DNA of 64,000 nt from Streptosporangium violaceochromogenes (GCF_014654615.1 NZ_BNBB01000030.1:1-64000); one strand, 5' to 3'. Counted from the first letter of the stretch, positions 43,713 through 53,172 are shown. The notes: generated by a model not told the origin, from the sequence alone. A program made the numbers and translations.

Positions 43713-45248
43713 ATGCTCAACCTGTCGATTGTGCTGGAGGACAGCGCCAGGGAGCGCCCCGACCGCGTCGCGATCGTCTTCGGCGATCTGCGGCTGCCCT
43801 ACTCACTGGTCGACACCATCGCCAACCAGGTCGCCAACCTGCTGGTCTCCCGGGGGATCGGCAAAGGGGACAGGGTGGCGCTGGCCTGCCCGAACCTCCC
43901 CTACTTCCCCTTCGTGTACTACGGCATCCTCAAGACGGGCGCCGCGGTCGTGCCACTGAACGTGCTGCTCCAGGCGCGCGAGATCGCCTACCACCTCCAG
44001 GACGCCGAGGTCAAGGCCATGTTCTGCTTCGAGGGCACCCCCGAACTGCCCCTGGGCGAGCGCGGGCGCGCGGGCTTCGACGCGACCGGGGTGACGGAGC
44101 ACTTCTTCGTGCTCCCGGCCACCGCGTTCGCCACCGAGTCCGAGTACGGCGAGACGCTGTGGGCGGCGCTGGACGGCGTGCCGGGCGAGTTCGAGACCGC
44201 GCAGACCGCCCCCGACGACACCGCGGTGATCCTCTACACCAGCGGCACCACGGGCCATCCCAAGGGCGCCGAGCTCAGCCACCAGAACATGCTGCTCAAC
44301 GCCATGGTCTCCGACGAGATGTTCCCGCGCGACGAGAACGACGACGCCTTCCTCGCGGCGCTGCCGCTGTTCCACTCCTTCGGCCAGACCACCGTGATGA
44401 ACCTGGGATTCCGTCGCCGGGCCACCGTGGTGCTCATGCCGCGCTTCGAGCCCGGCCCCGCCCTGGAGCTGATGCGCACCGAGAAGATCACGCTGTTCGC
44501 GGGCGTGCCGACCATGTACTGGGCCATGCTGTCGAAGATCCACGCCGACGGTGACGAGGTGCCCACCTCGCTCAGGGTCGCGGTCGCCGGCGGCGCCTCC
44601 TCCCCGGCCGAGGTACTCAGGGACTTCGAGGCGACCTTCGGGGTCGGCATCCTTGAGGGCTACGGCCTGTCGGAGACCTCGCCGGTGGCGAGCTTCAACC
44701 AGCTGGGCAGACCCACGAAGCCCGGCACGATCGGCACGCCGGTCTGGGGGGTGGAGATGAGGCTGATCGACCCCGACTGGAACACGGTCGAGGGCGAGGG
44801 CCCCGGGGAGATCGCCATCCGCGGCCACAACGTGATGAAGGGCTACTACAACCGGCCCGAGGCGACCGCGGAGGTCCTGAAGGACGGCTGGTTCCGCACC
44901 GGCGACATCGCCACCCGTGACGCCGACGGCTACTACGCGATCATCGACCGGGCCAAGGACATGATCATCCGGGGTGGTTTCAACGTCTACCCGCGCGAGC
45001 TGGAGGAGGTCTTGATAACTCACCCCGGCGTCTCCCTCGCCGCGGTGGTCGGGGTCGCCCACGACTCGCTCGGCGAGGAGATCAAGGCGTACGTCATCCG
45101 CGCCGCCGGGGCGACCCTCACCGCCGAGGAGCTGATCGCCTGGTGCAGGGAGAACATGGCGGCCTACAAATATCCGCGTGTGGTGGAGTTTCGCGACACC
45201 CTCCCGATGACCGCGACCGGAAAAATTCTCAAACGTGAGTTGAGGTAG
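43713..45248 (+). CDS. long-chain acyl-CoA ligase (AMP-forming), 511 aa
   Basis: Activates a fatty or other carboxylic acid to its CoA thioester via an acyl-AMP. P-loop-like ILYTSGTTGHPKGAELSH, adenylation motif GYGLSETSP, TGD in WFRTGDIA, IDRAKDMIIRGGFNVYPREL hinge, and the C-terminal catalytic Lys in MTATGKILKREL. ATG 43713 follows GGAGGAGG by seven bases; the frame is open 12 codons upstream. Probably regulated through the palindromes just upstream. Confidence 0.93.
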   Translation: MLNLSIVLEDSARERPDRVAIVFGDLRLPYSLVDTIANQVANLLVSRGIGKGDRVALACPNLPYFPFVYYGILKTGAAVVPLNVLLQAREIAYHLQDAEVKAMFCFEGTPELPLGERGRAGFDATGVTEHFFVLPATAFATESEYGETLWAALDGVPGEFETAQTAPDDTAVILYTSGTTGHPKGAELSHQNMLLNAMVSDEMFPRDENDDAFLAALPLFHSFGQTTVMNLGFRRRATVVLMPRFEPGPALELMRTEKITLFAGVPTMYWAMLSKIHADGDEVPTSLRVAVAGGASSPAEVLRDFEATFGVGILEGYGLSETSPVASFNQLGRPTKPGTIGTPVWGVEMRLIDPDWNTVEGEGPGEIAIRGHNVMKGYYNRPEATAEVLKDGWFRTGDIATRDADGYYAIIDRAKDMIIRGGFNVYPRELEEVLITHPGVSLAAVVGVAHDSLGEEIKAYVIRAAGATLTAEELIAWCRENMAAYKYPRVVEFRDTLPMTATGKILKRELR

Positions 45249-45355
45249 GAGATCCCCCTATCCGGGACAATTGAATAGCGCCGCCGATTCCATTTTCCCC
45301 GGTAGTCTCCGAAAAACCGGGTTACGATGCGATCCGCCCCCGGGGGAGAATGGTC

Positions 45356-47359
45356 GTGTTCTCGTCCGCCCATCGGCGCGACGGGCCGGAAAAAGCCAAA
45401 GGCGGGCCGAGCATGGCGGAGAGCGGGTTAAGAGGACCCTGCGAGCGGCTGATCGACGAGTGCCTTGACCGCGAGAGCGGGCCGGGAGGGGGCGAACTAC
45501 CGGTCATCGTGTTCCTCGGACCGCGGGGAAGCGGGAAGACAACCCTTCTGAAGGAGGTCGCGGAGAACGCCGCGGCCTCCTTTTCATTACCGTTCGCCCA
45601 ATTCGACGGCGCCGAACAACCCGACACCGAGGTGTGGGAAATCACCGCGCAGATCGCGCGCCGCGTCATGGGGGTGCGCTGGCCTCAGTTCGCCCCGGTC
45701 AGGCTCCCCCGCGTCGTTCTGGGAAATCTCGCCCTTTCACTCGATCCCGCCCTCGGACAGGAGGAGGCCGAACAGGAACTCTACGAGCTGATCCGCGGCA
45801 GGCGCGGAATCCCGGACAGCGCCAGGACCCTCCGGGAGATCTTCGACCTGGTCGGGGGCGGCCTTCCGATGCTGCCGCCGTTCAGCCCGCTGGTCTCCAC
45901 GCTGATCGACCGGGTCTCGCGCGGACGGCGGCTGGTCGAACTCCTTGAGCGCAGAGGCATGGACTGGTACCGCGACCGGCTCGGCCCCGACGGGCTGATC
46001 GGCCTGGCCCGCGCCGCCGGCACCGAGAGCGGGGCGGAGAAGGCGCACCAGATCATCTGCGAGGCCCTGCTGGAGGACCTGCGGGAGGGCTGGTCCAGGA
46101 AATGGCGGCCGTGGAACTGCCTGCTGCTCCTCGACAACGCCGACAGCACGTCCGGCCGCGCCTTCCTCCGGGCGCTGGCCGCGGCCAGAACCCACCGGGC
46201 CGGCGCGTCCTGCGACGCGGACCCCCTGCTCGTGATCGCCACCTCCGGATCATGGCAGGACATGGGCCGCCGCTGGAACCGCCCGGGAAGCCCCCAGCCG
46301 CTGGCCACCGACAACGCCTGCACCCCACGCCCGGCACGGCGGGCCGGCTACGGCGACTGGCTGACCCACCGGGCCGAGAGCGGGCGCGACCGATGGTGGT
46401 ACCCGGTGCTGCTCACCGACCTGGACCGCGCCGGGATCGCCCGGCTGCGCGAGGGTACCGGGGCCCGGCCGGGGAGCGCGCACACGAGACTCGTCCAGGC
46501 ACTGACCGGCGGCCACCCGCTGGCGGTCACCCACCTGCTGGAGGCCATGGCCACGCTGGAGGGACAGGACGACGCGGGCAGGGGCGGAGTCGCGACCGAG
46601 ACGCGCCTGCGCGCCCTCCCCTCCCTGGAACGGACCCACCTCCAGCACCCGTTCGGCGACTTCCCGCACGACCTGGACGACCTGATCGCCTCCTCCGCCG
46701 CCCCCAACCTGGACGACGCCGACGACGCCGGGCTCATATCGCGCCGGTGGAGGTCGGCGATCGACGAGCTCGGCGACCGCCTGTGGCTCCTCAACGACCC
46801 CCGGCAGGACATGGCCCCGGTGATCCACCCCTGGCTCAGGCGCCTGCTGCTGGCGGAGCTCGCCCGCCGCCGCAACCGGGACGGCCCGCTGTGGGACACG
46901 GCCCACGAGCGGCTGGAGGCCCTCTACACCACCCGCGACCAGCCGCACATGGTCATGCGCCACCGGCTGGCCCGGGTGGACACCGGGGAGGGGGGACTCA
47001 ACCGGTTCGAGGAGGTCGTGGACTTCCTCGACAAGCGGTTCGACAAGGCGGACATGACCGAGTGGATCACCCACTACAACCACATCACCTCGGCCCCGAA
47101 CCGGCTGCCGGCGACGACGTCGCTGGACGACCTGTACGGCCTGCTCGTCCCCGGGCCGCACGACATCGGCCGCGAGGCGGTCGTCCGCGGCGTGGTCGTG
47201 GACCGCTGGTTCCTGTCCGACCCCGGTCTGGACCCCCTCGGCCGCGGCCGCCGGAGCGTCGGGGACGGACTGCGGCTGCTGGCCCGGTACGCGACCCGGG
47301 GAAGGACGATTCTTCTGAACGAGGCCCGCCGCTACGACCGGGAGAACGACGATGAGTGA
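45356..47359 (+). CDS. P-loop NTPase (STAND/AAA-like) of an NTPase-receptor gene pair, 667 aa
   Basis: Walker A GPRGSGKTTLL at about 55-65 and a Walker-B-like hydrophobic strand WNCLLLLDNADS near 255. The long remainder has no membrane helix and no recognisable repeats; it contains a second conserved-looking block PLAVTHLLEAMATLEGQ and a helical C-terminal half. GTG 45356 has GGGGGAG seven bases upstream, better than ATG 45350 (one base). The stop overlaps the start of the receptor gene, so the two are translationally coupled. No nuclease, protease or toxin domain was seen. Function unknown; a sensor or signal-transducing NTPase is inferred. Confidence 0.75.
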   Translation: MFSSAHRRDGPEKAKGGPSMAESGLRGPCERLIDECLDRESGPGGGELPVIVFLGPRGSGKTTLLKEVAENAAASFSLPFAQFDGAEQPDTEVWEITAQIARRVMGVRWPQFAPVRLPRVVLGNLALSLDPALGQEEAEQELYELIRGRRGIPDSARTLREIFDLVGGGLPMLPPFSPLVSTLIDRVSRGRRLVELLERRGMDWYRDRLGPDGLIGLARAAGTESGAEKAHQIICEALLEDLREGWSRKWRPWNCLLLLDNADSTSGRAFLRALAAARTHRAGASCDADPLLVIATSGSWQDMGRRWNRPGSPQPLATDNACTPRPARRAGYGDWLTHRAESGRDRWWYPVLLTDLDRAGIARLREGTGARPGSAHTRLVQALTGGHPLAVTHLLEAMATLEGQDDAGRGGVATETRLRALPSLERTHLQHPFGDFPHDLDDLIASSAAPNLDDADDAGLISRRWRSAIDELGDRLWLLNDPRQDMAPVIHPWLRRLLLAELARRRNRDGPLWDTAHERLEALYTTRDQPHMVMRHRLARVDTGEGGLNRFEEVVDFLDKRFDKADMTEWITHYNHITSAPNRLPATTSLDDLYGLLVPGPHDIGREAVVRGVVVDRWFLSDPGLDPLGRGRRSVGDGLRLLARYATRGRTILLNEARRYDRENDDE

Positions 47360-48905
47360 GCCTCGCGAAACGCGGCAGAGCGAACATCACGACACGCGAC
47401 AGAGTAAAAGTCGCGACACGCGACAGGGCAAAAGTCGCGACACGCGGCGGCCCGCGCCGTACCGCAAGGTGCATCCGGTCCGGTTCTGGGTGTTCTGCGC
47501 ACTGGCCGCCGTGGCGCTCGGCTCCGGGATCGTCGTGGTGTTCCGCGCCCCCGCCCGGGTCACCGACGGATCCGGCGACCACCCCGCCGGCATCTCCCCG
47601 ATCATGGAGCTCATCCGCCAGGAGAACGAGCGGGTGCGCGGCCAGGCGATGCCGTACGTGAGCGTCGCGGTGATGCTGCCGCTGCGGCAGGCCCCGGGCA
47701 GGCGGAGCGAGGGCACGGCGATCCGGCACGCCCTCCAGGGCGCCTACCTCGCCCAGTACTGGAGCAACCACATCGAGGGGGAGGCGAGCGCCCCGAACGT
47801 GCAGTTGCTCGTCGCCGACTCCTCGGGCGGGGAGGACGCCTGGAAGGCGACGGTGCGGGAGCTGAAGGAGCTGGCCTCAGGCCAGGAGCACCTGGTGGCG
47901 GTCACCGGACTCGGTTCCAGCCTCACGGAGACGGCGGAGACGATCGACGACCTCGCGACGGCCAAGATCGCCATGGTGGGCGCCGTCATGACCTCCGACA
48001 AACTGCAGGGCAAGGCCACCCTGGTGCGGGTCGCGCCCCCCAACAGCGCCCAGGCGCGGGCGATCACGCACTTCCTCGCCTCGCGCGGCGCCGTCCACGC
48101 GGTCATGGTGCAGGACACCACCGAGGGCACCTCCTACCCCGCCACCCTCGCCACCTCCTTCGCCTCCGCCTTCAAGGAGGTCGTGGCGTCGAAGCGCGAG
48201 GGCAACCTCCTCGAACGTTCGGCGCTGACCTACAGCTCGGCACTCGACAGCGCGGACACGGTGCTGGCACAGATGCCGGAGCAGATCTGCGCCCGCGGCG
48301 CCAACGTGATCTTCTACGCGGGACTGTGGCGGAACCTGCCGCCCTTCCTGAGCGCGCTGACCGAGCGGAGGTGCCTGAACCGGAAGATCACCGTCGTCAC
48401 CGGTGACGACGCCAGCCACCTCATCGACCCGCTCCATCCCGAGCGGCTGTGGGACGACGCCCAGGCCAACCTGGAGGTCTACTACACCGCCCTGGCCCAC
48501 CCCGGCGCCTGGGACGACCGCTCCGGGGCCGTACAGCCCGCCGTCGCCGCGCTCTTCCAGCGGGGCAAGGACAGCTTCGCCACCCGCTTCCCCGAGGAGT
48601 CCCTCGACGACGGCCAGGCCATCATGCACCACGACGCGATGCTGACCGCCGTCAAGGCGGTGGACATCTTCGCCGCGCGGGGAAACACCCGTCCCTCGGC
48701 CAGCGCGATCGCCAACATGCTCGGGCCGCTCATCAGCGTTCCCGGCGCCAGCGGCTGGATCTCCTTCGACAAGCAGGGCAACCCCGTCAACAAGGCCATC
48801 CCGATCGTGCGGATCGCCGGCGACGGCACGACCGCCTTCTCCGTGCTGACCTCGGAGACCGGCCACCCCCCGAAGGGGCCCTTGGCCCCCGGTGCCGGAG
48901 GATGA
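47352..48905 (+). CDS. membrane-anchored periplasmic-binding-protein-like receptor, 517 aa
   Basis: Cytoplasmic N-terminus of four 8-residue repeats (residues 4-33), one membrane helix (about 45-65, VRFWVFCALAAVALGSGIVVVF), then an extracellular domain resembling type I periplasmic-binding/branched-chain amino-acid receptors: VSVAVMLPLRQ, GAYLAQYW, LVADSSGGEDAW, GLGSSLTETAE, a middle VIFYAGLWRNLPPFL and KITVVTGDDASHL. There is no lipobox and no permease or importer ATPase nearby, so it is a receptor rather than a transport subunit (inference). ATG 47352 overlaps the NTPase gene by eight bases. Confidence 0.8.
   Translation: MSEPRETRQSEHHDTRQSKSRDTRQGKSRDTRRPAPYRKVHPVRFWVFCALAAVALGSGIVVVFRAPARVTDGSGDHPAGISPIMELIRQENERVRGQAMPYVSVAVMLPLRQAPGRRSEGTAIRHALQGAYLAQYWSNHIEGEASAPNVQLLVADSSGGEDAWKATVRELKELASGQEHLVAVTGLGSSLTETAETIDDLATAKIAMVGAVMTSDKLQGKATLVRVAPPNSAQARAITHFLASRGAVHAVMVQDTTEGTSYPATLATSFASAFKEVVASKREGNLLERSALTYSSALDSADTVLAQMPEQICARGANVIFYAGLWRNLPPFLSALTERRCLNRKITVVTGDDASHLIDPLHPERLWDDAQANLEVYYTALAHPGAWDDRSGAVQPAVAALFQRGKDSFATRFPEESLDDGQAIMHHDAMLTAVKAVDIFAARGNTRPSASAIANMLGPLISVPGASGWISFDKQGNPVNKAIPIVRIAGDGTTAFSVLTSETGHPPKGPLAPGAGG
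47361..47450 (+). repeat. 24-bp in-frame minisatellite in the receptor N-terminus
   Basis: Almost four copies of a 24-bp unit encoding PRETRQSE, HHDTRQSK, SRDTRQGK and SRDTRR. The last copies share AAAAGTCGCGACACGCG almost exactly, so copy number may vary between strains. The unit is strongly charged and sits on the cytoplasmic side. Confidence 0.85.
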
Positions 48906-48923
48906 CCGCGCCGCGCCCCGGAA

Positions 48924-48976
48924 GAGCCCGCGGGGGACGGCCCGCCTCGCGGCGGGCCGGGGATCCCCGCGGGCTC
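48924..48976. terminator. strong bidirectional hairpin between the receptor and tmsB genes
   Basis: Outer stem GAGCCCGCGGGG / CCCCGCGGGCTC (12 bp) and inner stem GGCCCGCC / GGCGGGCC with a TCGC loop, between two convergent genes. Confidence 0.75.
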
Positions 48977-49009
48977 CGGACCAGGAGGCAGCCGGCGCCC
49001 TTTCGGGAC

Positions 49010-50269
49010 TCAGGGCCAGTCGAGGGAGGGGCGGAGCGGCATGTGCGCGCCCCCCTCGGCGTCGAGCCTGACGCCGAGAACCTGGTGAAGCTGGATCTTG
49101 TTGCGCTCGAACCCGACGACGCAGCCGGCCATGTACAGGCGCCAGACCCGAGCCGTGCCCAGCCCGACCTCCTCGACCGCCTCGTCCCAGTGGGCGTCGA
49201 GGTTGGCGCACCAGTCGCGGAGGGTCCGGGCGTAGTGCTCGCGGAGGTTCTCCTCGTGACGGATCTCGAAGCCGATGTCCTCCATCTGGCGGACGAGGTA
49301 GCCGACCGACTCAAGCTCCCCGTCGGGGAAGACGTAGCGGTTGATGAAGCCGCCGGCGTTGATGGTCTTCTCGATCCCGGTGGGCCGGGTGATGCAGTGG
49401 TTGAGCAGCCGGCCGCCCGGCACGAGCTTGCCGTACAGGAAGCGGAAGTAGAACGGCAGCTGCTCCTTGCCGATGTGCTCGGTCAGACCGATCGAGCTGA
49501 CCGCGTCGAAGCCGCTCTCCTTGACGTCGCGGTAGTCCATGTGGCGGACCTCGGCCAGCTCACTGAGCCCGGCCTCGGCGATGGCCTTCTGCCCCCACTC
49601 CGCCTGCCGCCGTGAGAGGGTGACCCCCAGTACCCTCACACCGTACTCACGGGCGGCGTGGACGACCATGCCGCCCCAGCCGCAGCCCACGTCCAGCAGG
49701 CGCATCCCCGGTTTCAGGCCGAGTTTTCTGGCAACCAGGTCGAACTTGGCGTACTGGGCCTCCTCCAGCGTGGAGCGATCCGCCGGGAAGACCGCGCAGG
49801 TGTAGGCCATGGACGGGCCCAGCACCCATGAGTAGAACTTGTTGGACACGTCGTAGTGGTGATGGATCGCCTCGGCGTCACGCTGCTTGGCGTGCCTGCT
49901 GCCCATCTTGGCCATCATGCTGCGCCGTACCTCCTGGGGAGGAGGGGGCATCCGCATCAGCAACGGTTTGACGCCGAGCGCCCGGGCGACGGCCACCTTC
50001 CGGCCCATGGTGATGTCGTTGATGGTGAGCGACCACATCCGCGACAACAGGGAGTACATGTCCCCGTGGACGTCGAGGTGGCCGGAGACGTAGGCTCTGG
50101 CCAGCCCCAGCTCACCCGGCGCCTGCGCCAGGTAGGCCACCGCCGCCGGGGACCTGACCTCGATGCCGATGTCCGCGTTCTTCGGGCCTGCCGTACTGCC
50201 GTCGTAGGCACTGAAACGGATACCGGCCTCCGAGCCGACGACCATCTCGAAGATCTCTGCGAGCCTCAC
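49010..50269 (-). CDS. tmsB: 10-methyl fatty acid SAM methyltransferase (TmsB/BfaB-like), 419 aa
   Basis: Cyclopropane-fatty-acid-synthase fold enzyme that adds a methyl or methylene at C10 of an unsaturated phospholipid acyl chain. SAM motif LLDVGCGWGGMVVHAA near residue 190, family blocks HHHYDVSNKFYSWVLG, YTCAVFP and SSIGLTEHIG. The adjacent FAD oxidoreductase identifies it as the methylenation half of the tuberculostearic-acid type pathway rather than a cyclopropane synthase. GTG 50269 follows AGGAGGT by eight bases; 12 bp after tmsA. Confidence 0.88.
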   Translation of the reverse strand: MRLAEIFEMVVGSEAGIRFSAYDGSTAGPKNADIGIEVRSPAAVAYLAQAPGELGLARAYVSGHLDVHGDMYSLLSRMWSLTINDITMGRKVAVARALGVKPLLMRMPPPPQEVRRSMMAKMGSRHAKQRDAEAIHHHYDVSNKFYSWVLGPSMAYTCAVFPADRSTLEEAQYAKFDLVARKLGLKPGMRLLDVGCGWGGMVVHAAREYGVRVLGVTLSRRQAEWGQKAIAEAGLSELAEVRHMDYRDVKESGFDAVSSIGLTEHIGKEQLPFYFRFLYGKLVPGGRLLNHCITRPTGIEKTINAGGFINRYVFPDGELESVGYLVRQMEDIGFEIRHEENLREHYARTLRDWCANLDAHWDEAVEEVGLGTARVWRLYMAGCVVGFERNKIQLHQVLGVRLDAEGGAHMPLRPSLDWP

Positions 50270-50281
50270 AGGTTCAACCTC

Positions 50282-51649
50282 CTAACGCCCCCGTACACAC
50301 TTGTCGTAGAGGTCGAGCAACCGGCTGCCCGCATCGTATGCCCGTTTTACCGGCCAGTAGGCGGTTCCGTTATACAAGCGCCAGAATTCGTCCTCAGGAT
50401 AGAAAGATGTCGAGTACAGCGATTTGTGCCCATCCAGGGCATGCACCTCACGCTCGATGAGACGGTTGTAGTAGCCGTCGAACTGGCCTCTGGGCAGAGG
50501 GACCGTCCCCCAGAAGCCGAAGTTGACGTACAGCCGCCCGGGCTCCAGGGGGTACAGAGGCCACTCGCCGGAGGACTTCAGCGGGCACATCCACACCGGG
50601 GTCATCCCGACCTTGTCGTGGAAGAACTCCAGGAAGTCGGCGCCGCGCTCGGCGGGCACCTCGATGTCCTGGATGACCGACTCCTGCGGAGGCAGGCCCC
50701 GCCAGCGGTCCAGCCGGGCGACCACCCCGTACCTGCGGTCCAGGCCGACGAGCCGGCGATAGACGTCGGAGCGCATCCACCTGCGCGGCATCAGCGAGCG
50801 CACCAGCGAGCCCTGCACGCCGAAGGCCCGCGAACACCAGAACCAGTCGGTGTCCCAGCGCCACAGATAGTCGTGCACGGTCAGCCAGTCGCGGGTCCTG
50901 GTCTGGATCGACCGGTAGTAGACGCGCATACCGGTGTAGTCGGACAGGTACGGTGCCTTCTCGGCGAAGCGGCCGACGGTGATGTAGAGCTCACCGGGGC
51001 CGAAGAACGTGCCGTCCACGAAGTCGGCCGGCTCGCCGTCGTGCTCGCCGCGCTCGCAGATCTCCCTCATCGCGAGCATGCACTTGTCGGCGTCGGTGAA
51101 CGGGATGTGGGTCAGCCGGACGTACGGCTGGACGGGCTTGAGTTTGATCCGGATCCGCAGCGCGTAACCGAGCGTGCCGTAGGAGTTGGGAAACGCGCGG
51201 AACAGGTCGCGGTGCTCGTTGTCCTCACGCGCCACCACGACCCGGCCGTCGCCGGTGAGGATCTCCATCTCCTCCACCGACTCGTGCGGAAGCCCGTCGC
51301 GGAAGCTGGTGGACTCGATGCCCAGCCCCGTGACCGCACCCCCCAGTGTGATCGTCTTGAGCTGGGGGACGACGTACGGCATGAGGCCGTGCGCGAGGGT
51401 GGCGTCCACGAGGTTCTCGTAGGTGGTCATGCCCTGCACCTCGGCGGTCATGGCCACCGGGTCGACCTCGATGACCTGGTCGAGGTCGCGGGCCGACAGC
51501 CTCGCCCCCTGCCCTCCGTCCCGGAAGCGGAACAGGTTCGTCGTCGCCTTGGCCAGCCGGGGCGCCGCGTTCTCCGGAATCTCGGCGTAGGAGTCTTTGA
51601 TCCGTTCCACGGCACTTCGATGTGCCGCCATCTGTGTCATCCGCGCCAC
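50282..51649 (-). CDS. tmsA: FAD-dependent 10-methylene fatty acid reductase (TmsA/BfaA-like), 455 aa
   Basis: DHCR24/DIMINUTO-like FAD-binding oxidoreductase, cytosolic or membrane-associated. PCMH FAD-binding segment TLGGAVTGLGIESTSFRDGLPHE in outline (partial motif seen), and the family's C-terminal LYVNFGFWG and GHKSLYSTSFY. In the known pathway TmsB makes a 10-methylene lipid and TmsA reduces it to 10-methyl (tuberculostearate type). GTG 51649 is the start; in-frame ATGs at codons 4 and 7 are alternatives. First gene of the two-gene operon. Confidence 0.87.
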   Translation of the reverse strand: MARMTQMAAHRSAVERIKDSYAEIPENAAPRLAKATTNLFRFRDGGQGARLSARDLDQVIEVDPVAMTAEVQGMTTYENLVDATLAHGLMPYVVPQLKTITLGGAVTGLGIESTSFRDGLPHESVEEMEILTGDGRVVVAREDNEHRDLFRAFPNSYGTLGYALRIRIKLKPVQPYVRLTHIPFTDADKCMLAMREICERGEHDGEPADFVDGTFFGPGELYITVGRFAEKAPYLSDYTGMRVYYRSIQTRTRDWLTVHDYLWRWDTDWFWCSRAFGVQGSLVRSLMPRRWMRSDVYRRLVGLDRRYGVVARLDRWRGLPPQESVIQDIEVPAERGADFLEFFHDKVGMTPVWMCPLKSSGEWPLYPLEPGRLYVNFGFWGTVPLPRGQFDGYYNRLIEREVHALDGHKSLYSTSFYPEDEFWRLYNGTAYWPVKRAYDAGSRLLDLYDKCVRGR

Positions 51650-52004
51650 AGAACATCACCCCCAGGGCTCCCATAGTAAAGATCGGCCCTAGCACGTTAT
51701 ATCTCGGATGTCGTCAGGACCAGTTGGGACACGTTAAACGCGGGGAAACTCGTGCGGGGACCCCGGCGGGCAGACATCGGCGCCCCGCGGACCGGCCGTG
51801 CGGGACGACCCCGTCACCGGCCGCGACCGCCGGCTCCCCTCCCTTCCCTTCCCGGCCATCCCCGGCCCTTCCCCGGCCGCGAAGACGCCTTGCCAGGGAA
51901 AGCCGAATGTTGCTCTACTTGGCCGGGATGACCGGCGGATCTCCCCGGGGGGCCGTCCGGGCGGGCCGTACGGCGGGGAGCGGCACCGTGAGAAGGAGAC
52001 TCCG
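51650..52004. other. 355-bp divergent promoter region of tmsA and the racemase gene
   Basis: Non-coding. The open frame that extends the racemase upstream to 51798 is not conserved in character. No clear operator was seen. Confidence 0.4.
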
Positions 52005-53126
52005 ATGGAGCGCGTGACCAGGACCGGCCCACTGGCCGGGGTGCGGGTGCTGGAGCTGGCCGGTCTGGCACCCGGGCCCTTCGCGGGGATGATGCTGGCC
52101 GACCACGGCGCCGAGGTGCTGCTGGTGGAGCACCCCGTCGCCGGGGAGGGCCCCCGCCGCGGCGCCATGGACCGCGGCAAGCGGACGATCGGCCTGGACC
52201 TGAAGGCACCCGAGGGGGCGGCGGCCTTCAAGGAGCTGGCCCGCGACGCCGACGTGGTCATCGAGGTCTACCGGCCGGGAGTCGCCGAACGGCTCGGCAT
52301 CGGCCCCGCCGACCTGCACGCGGTCAACCCGCGCCTGATCTACGGGCGGATGACCGGCTGGGGGCAGGAGGGGCCGCTGGCGTCGGCGGCCGGGCACGAC
52401 ATCGACTATCTGGCGATCTCCGGCGTGCTGTCGATGCTGGGCCGCGAGGGGGAAAGGCCCACCCCGCCGATCAACATCCTCGGCGACTTCGCCGGCGGCG
52501 GGCTCATGCTCGCCTACGGCGTGCTGCTCGCGCTGGTGGAACGCGAGCGGACCGGCGTGGGCCGGGTGATCGACGCGGCCATGCTGGACGGCGCGGCGGC
52601 GCTGTTCGCGATGTTCTACCAGGACGCGGTGAGCGGCTCCTGGGGACCACGCGGGACCAACCTGCTCGACACCGGAGCGCCCATGTACGACACCTACGAG
52701 ACCGCCGACGGAGGGTTCCTCGCGGTCGGGGCGCTGGAGTCGCGCTTCTGGGAGGAGATGGTCGCGCGGATGGGCCTCCGTGACCTTCCCGACCGTGACG
52801 ACCGGTCCCGGTGGCCCGCGCTGCGCGAGCGGCTGGCCGAGGCGTTCAGGTCCAGGACCCGCGCCGAGTGGGAGGCGGTGTTCGACGGCTCGGACGCCTG
52901 TGTCGCCCCCGTGCTGGAGGCGGCCGAGGCCGTCCGGCACCCGCACAACAGGGCCCGGGGCGTGTTCGTCGAGGTGGACGGGACCCGGCAGCCCGCGCCC
53001 GCTCCGCGCCTGCTCGGTGTGCCCGACCAGGACCTCTCCCCCGCGACCCGGCTTACGGACCTGTCCTCCTGGGGCCTGTCCGGCGAGGCGGAGGCCGGCC
53101 TGCGCGCGGCAGGGGTTCTCACCTGA
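52005..53126 (+). CDS. mcr: alpha-methylacyl-CoA racemase (CaiB/BaiF family), 373 aa
   Basis: Epimerises 2-methylacyl-CoA so that branched chains can enter beta-oxidation. Catalytic pair visible as His131 in AGHDIDYLAISGVL and Asp161 in NILGDFAGGG, the same motifs as in characterised MCR/AMACR. ATG 52005 follows AAGGAGA by about five bases. Divergent from tmsA-tmsB, which makes methyl-branched lipids, so the cluster may cover both synthesis and turnover of methyl-branched acids (inference). Confidence 0.92.
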   Translation: MERVTRTGPLAGVRVLELAGLAPGPFAGMMLADHGAEVLLVEHPVAGEGPRRGAMDRGKRTIGLDLKAPEGAAAFKELARDADVVIEVYRPGVAERLGIGPADLHAVNPRLIYGRMTGWGQEGPLASAAGHDIDYLAISGVLSMLGREGERPTPPINILGDFAGGGLMLAYGVLLALVERERTGVGRVIDAAMLDGAAALFAMFYQDAVSGSWGPRGTNLLDTGAPMYDTYETADGGFLAVGALESRFWEEMVARMGLRDLPDRDDRSRWPALRERLAEAFRSRTRAEWEAVFDGSDACVAPVLEAAEAVRHPHNRARGVFVEVDGTRQPAPAPRLLGVPDQDLSPATRLTDLSSWGLSGEAEAGLRAAGVLT

Positions 53127-53138
53127 GGACGGCGTGGG

Positions 53139-53172
53139 GGGAGAGCCGGTGCCGCGGGGGCCGCCCTCTCCC
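53139..53172. terminator. hairpin between the racemase and GyrI-like genes
   Basis: GGGAGAG / CTCTCCC arms around a GC-rich loop, 12 bp after the racemase stop. Confidence 0.4.

Noticed and set aside
45298..45321. Hairpin CCCGGT/ACCGGG after the acyl-CoA ligase gene
   Set aside because: Only six pairs with a 12-base loop; too weak to call a terminator.
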